From NCBI GenBank assembly GCA_026168455.1, contig CM047426.1:5627001-5691000 (forward strand): DNA of 64,000 bases, given 5' to 3'. The stretch is from Theocolax elegans. Lineage: Eukaryota; Arthropoda; Insecta; Hymenoptera; Cerocephalidae. Position numbers and translations under genes: made by a program. The notes below the pieces were generated by a model. The model was not told the DNA's origin, made no database searches, and saw nothing but the letters and a program-made list of their open reading frames with translations. The number at the start of each line of letters is the position of its first letter. Within the stretch, counting starts at the first letter, position 1. Below are positions 62,067-64,000 of the stretch, one piece after another.

Positions 62067-64000
62067 TTACATTTTTACAGGTGAAATAGTATCTGATCCC
62101 CTTAACGGGATGTCGGACCTACATTGCAGGAATCTGTACCTTCCGACTCAAAAATTATATCTAAAATATTCAATTAAATATTTGTAAAAATTCATACGGA
62201 TAACTAAAAAAAACATAAAGTAGAGCTTAACATGTTAATTTTTTAAAGAAAAAATCATTTTTTAATAATATTAAGTAAACAATTTTTGGTCGGTAATTAT
62301 TAGTCAAAGAAAGTATAAACTTTCAACCCAAATATCGTAATCAAATTATAGATAAGGGCCTGACCTTCAGTTTTTTAAAAAATGAATTCATTTGTTTATA
62401 AAAAGACTAAAAAGTGACCATTTTCTAAGTCCGCTATCCCCTTAATAATGTATAAGTATCTTGGAAACAAAAAAATTTATGTCCCAAAAACCATTTTCTG
62501 ACAAACTATGGTTAATTTTGAAGAAAACTGGACATCTTACCAATCTTGCAAAAAATTGATGCTCCTTTATTATTCGTTACACCCGCGTATAGAGGTTGCA
62601 GGAAGTACGGTTAACAGAAACGAAATCTCCTCACTTTTACATTCAAATTGGTATCTTGATGCTCGGGCCCATTGTGCATGTGCCTGTGTATCTGTGTAAT
62701 CCAATGGAATAAAATTCGCTGATTTCGTTTATTGGTTATATACGTCGGAGTGTAGCGACTTGTTTAATGAAAATTCCCTTTGTATCGAAATTGAAGTTGA
62801 TAGCGCGAAAATTAATTGGCTTTTCTATACGGAAATGGGGAAGAGGGATTCTTTTTTTTCCGTACGTATTTTTTTACAGCTCGTCGGATTACTGGACGAG
62901 TTGGAGAAAAATCCGGTGGAACGTGTATATACGCACGATTCGTTTGAGACGATGATAAAAGCGAAAAATATAAAAAAAGAAAAATTAGAAATCACAAGTT
63001 TACTTGTCAATGTTATTTTTTAAAATGGTGCGAGTGGAGAGAAGAGAAGTTGTTTATTGTAATAAGTTATGGTAATCGTGGTATATGCTGTTTATATTAT
63101 AATTTTTGATAACAACATTGATAACAATTCTTTTTAACCAAAAAGTTATTATTTGATTGAAATGGACAATAATAATAATAATGTCTGTAAAATTAATAAT
63201 GAATAAATCAATAAAAAAAATCAATAAAACATTTAATAAAATAATAAATAAATTAATCAATAAATGGATAAATAAATCAAGAGGTCATTCTGATTAACCT
63301 CAAAATCCTCTACACAAATTGCCGATAAAAAGTACTTTAAAAATTCATTAAACAATAAATTCACATACGCAAATAAACTCATTCATTCGTTAAAAATCTT
63401 AAACACCATATGTATATGTATATACGTATACATAACATCCCTCGCAAATCACCTAAATTAATGGCACACACGGTCATTTCCCTAAAGAGAACGGTTTGAA
63501 CATTATCTTCTTCATGCCCAATATATCCAAGTGTAACAATCGACGTATTCCGCAAATCCAATGTCCATTCTCCTTTTCCTCCCCAAGGAAATGCGATATT
63601 GAATCGTTAATAACCAATGCTAATGGAAGACAAACATATACATACACGTGCACGCGTATACACATAGTTGCTATAGATCTATATATTTTATTACATCGTA
63701 GAAGGTGTATGTATATATTTGGAAAATTATAGATCCAGCTTGTTTGTTCTCAGGAAGTATTTTATGGGGTTAAATTTAATCCTGGTAGGAATTTCAATTT
63801 TAGATTTTCTTCATTCAACTTTCATATTTTCTACTTTATCGACGGTAAATATAACGTTAAAGGTAGAGTTAGGTTGTAAAAAAATTTTTGTTGTTAATTT
63901 ACTTGATAATCTACCATTTTTGTGGGATATTTGTATAGTGCAAATATAAACATTTTTGGAAAATTTCAACAAGGTAAAATCGTTTTAACTCTTAAAATTA
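62067..64000. other. Noncoding DNA
   Basis: AT-rich to the window end. Open frames near 62.5-63.0 kb are short and carry no recognised domain. An (AATA)-rich run lies near 63.2 kb. Confidence 0.45.

Overview
The window is a gene-poor, AT-rich stretch of eukaryotic DNA that is mostly mobile elements and their debris. The env-bearing gypsy-type retroelements, jockey-like LINEs, a tRNA-derived SINE, short introns (one about 67 bp), long (AT)n and (TG)n microsatellites and CpG-containing words in an AT background fit an insect genome, perhaps a hymenopteran. The order is my inference. No conserved single-copy host gene is recognisable.

Layout. 1-603: GC-rich block resembling the 3' part of an LTR. 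811-8822: internally deleted env-bearing LTR element on the + strand. It has a leader duplicated in tandem (832-bp period), a 5'-truncated env, an extra ORF with an RRM and two HxxC-x11-HxxxC zinc-like modules, a 430-bp pure (AT)n tract, a frameshifted second copy of the env tail and RRM ORF, a purine tract and an LTR. 9901-11420: 750-bp tandem duplication. 16040-16795: old degenerate array of about 190-bp units. 18.58-19.50 kb: hairpin cluster and a possible solo LTR. 20.27-24.60 kb: 2.06-kb tandem duplication of leader-derived sequence flanked by inverted CRE-hairpin modules. 24632-24921: LINE endonuclease fragment. 31785-34330: minus-strand LTR plus a broken env. 34989-35453: MITE with TIRs, a possible TA duplication, twin palindromes and a GC-rich core. 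36034-42040: 3.28-kb duplication carrying a SIAH-like RING/zinc-finger gene (copy 1 open, copy 2 broken). 42545-44632: LINE remnants. 45293-46184: solo LTR with target-site duplication. 47245-48270: multi-exon remnant with a KDM4-type JmjC half-domain. 48372-51125: decayed gag-pol on the minus strand with an OTU protease motif between RNase H and integrase. 51538-52230: another solo LTR with target-site duplication. 52.2-64 kb: noncoding, with a SINE, a minisatellite and a 520-bp foldback.

Two threads link otherwise separate loci. First, a module of about 120 bp recurs at seven places in at least four diverged sequence contexts. Its core is a long hairpin whose loop holds a perfect cAMP-response palindrome (TGACGTCA). 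Two copies lie inside solo LTRs with target-site duplications and one in the LTR of the env/RRM element, so it looks like a conserved LTR control element or RNA structure. Second, the retroelement RRM ORF and the SIAH-like gene share a zinc-finger signature, C-x3-I-[DE]-G-x-D-W-L-x-H-x3-C. The SIAH-like and JmjC loci also share some upstream noncoding sequence. Together with the OTU motif, this suggests a TE neighbourhood that has picked up ubiquitin-, chromatin- and RNA-related domains. That reading is inference.

Several tandem copies differ by clusters of one-base deletions, often in homopolymers. Some duplications may therefore be uncollapsed haplotypes or low-quality assembly rather than real tandem arrays.
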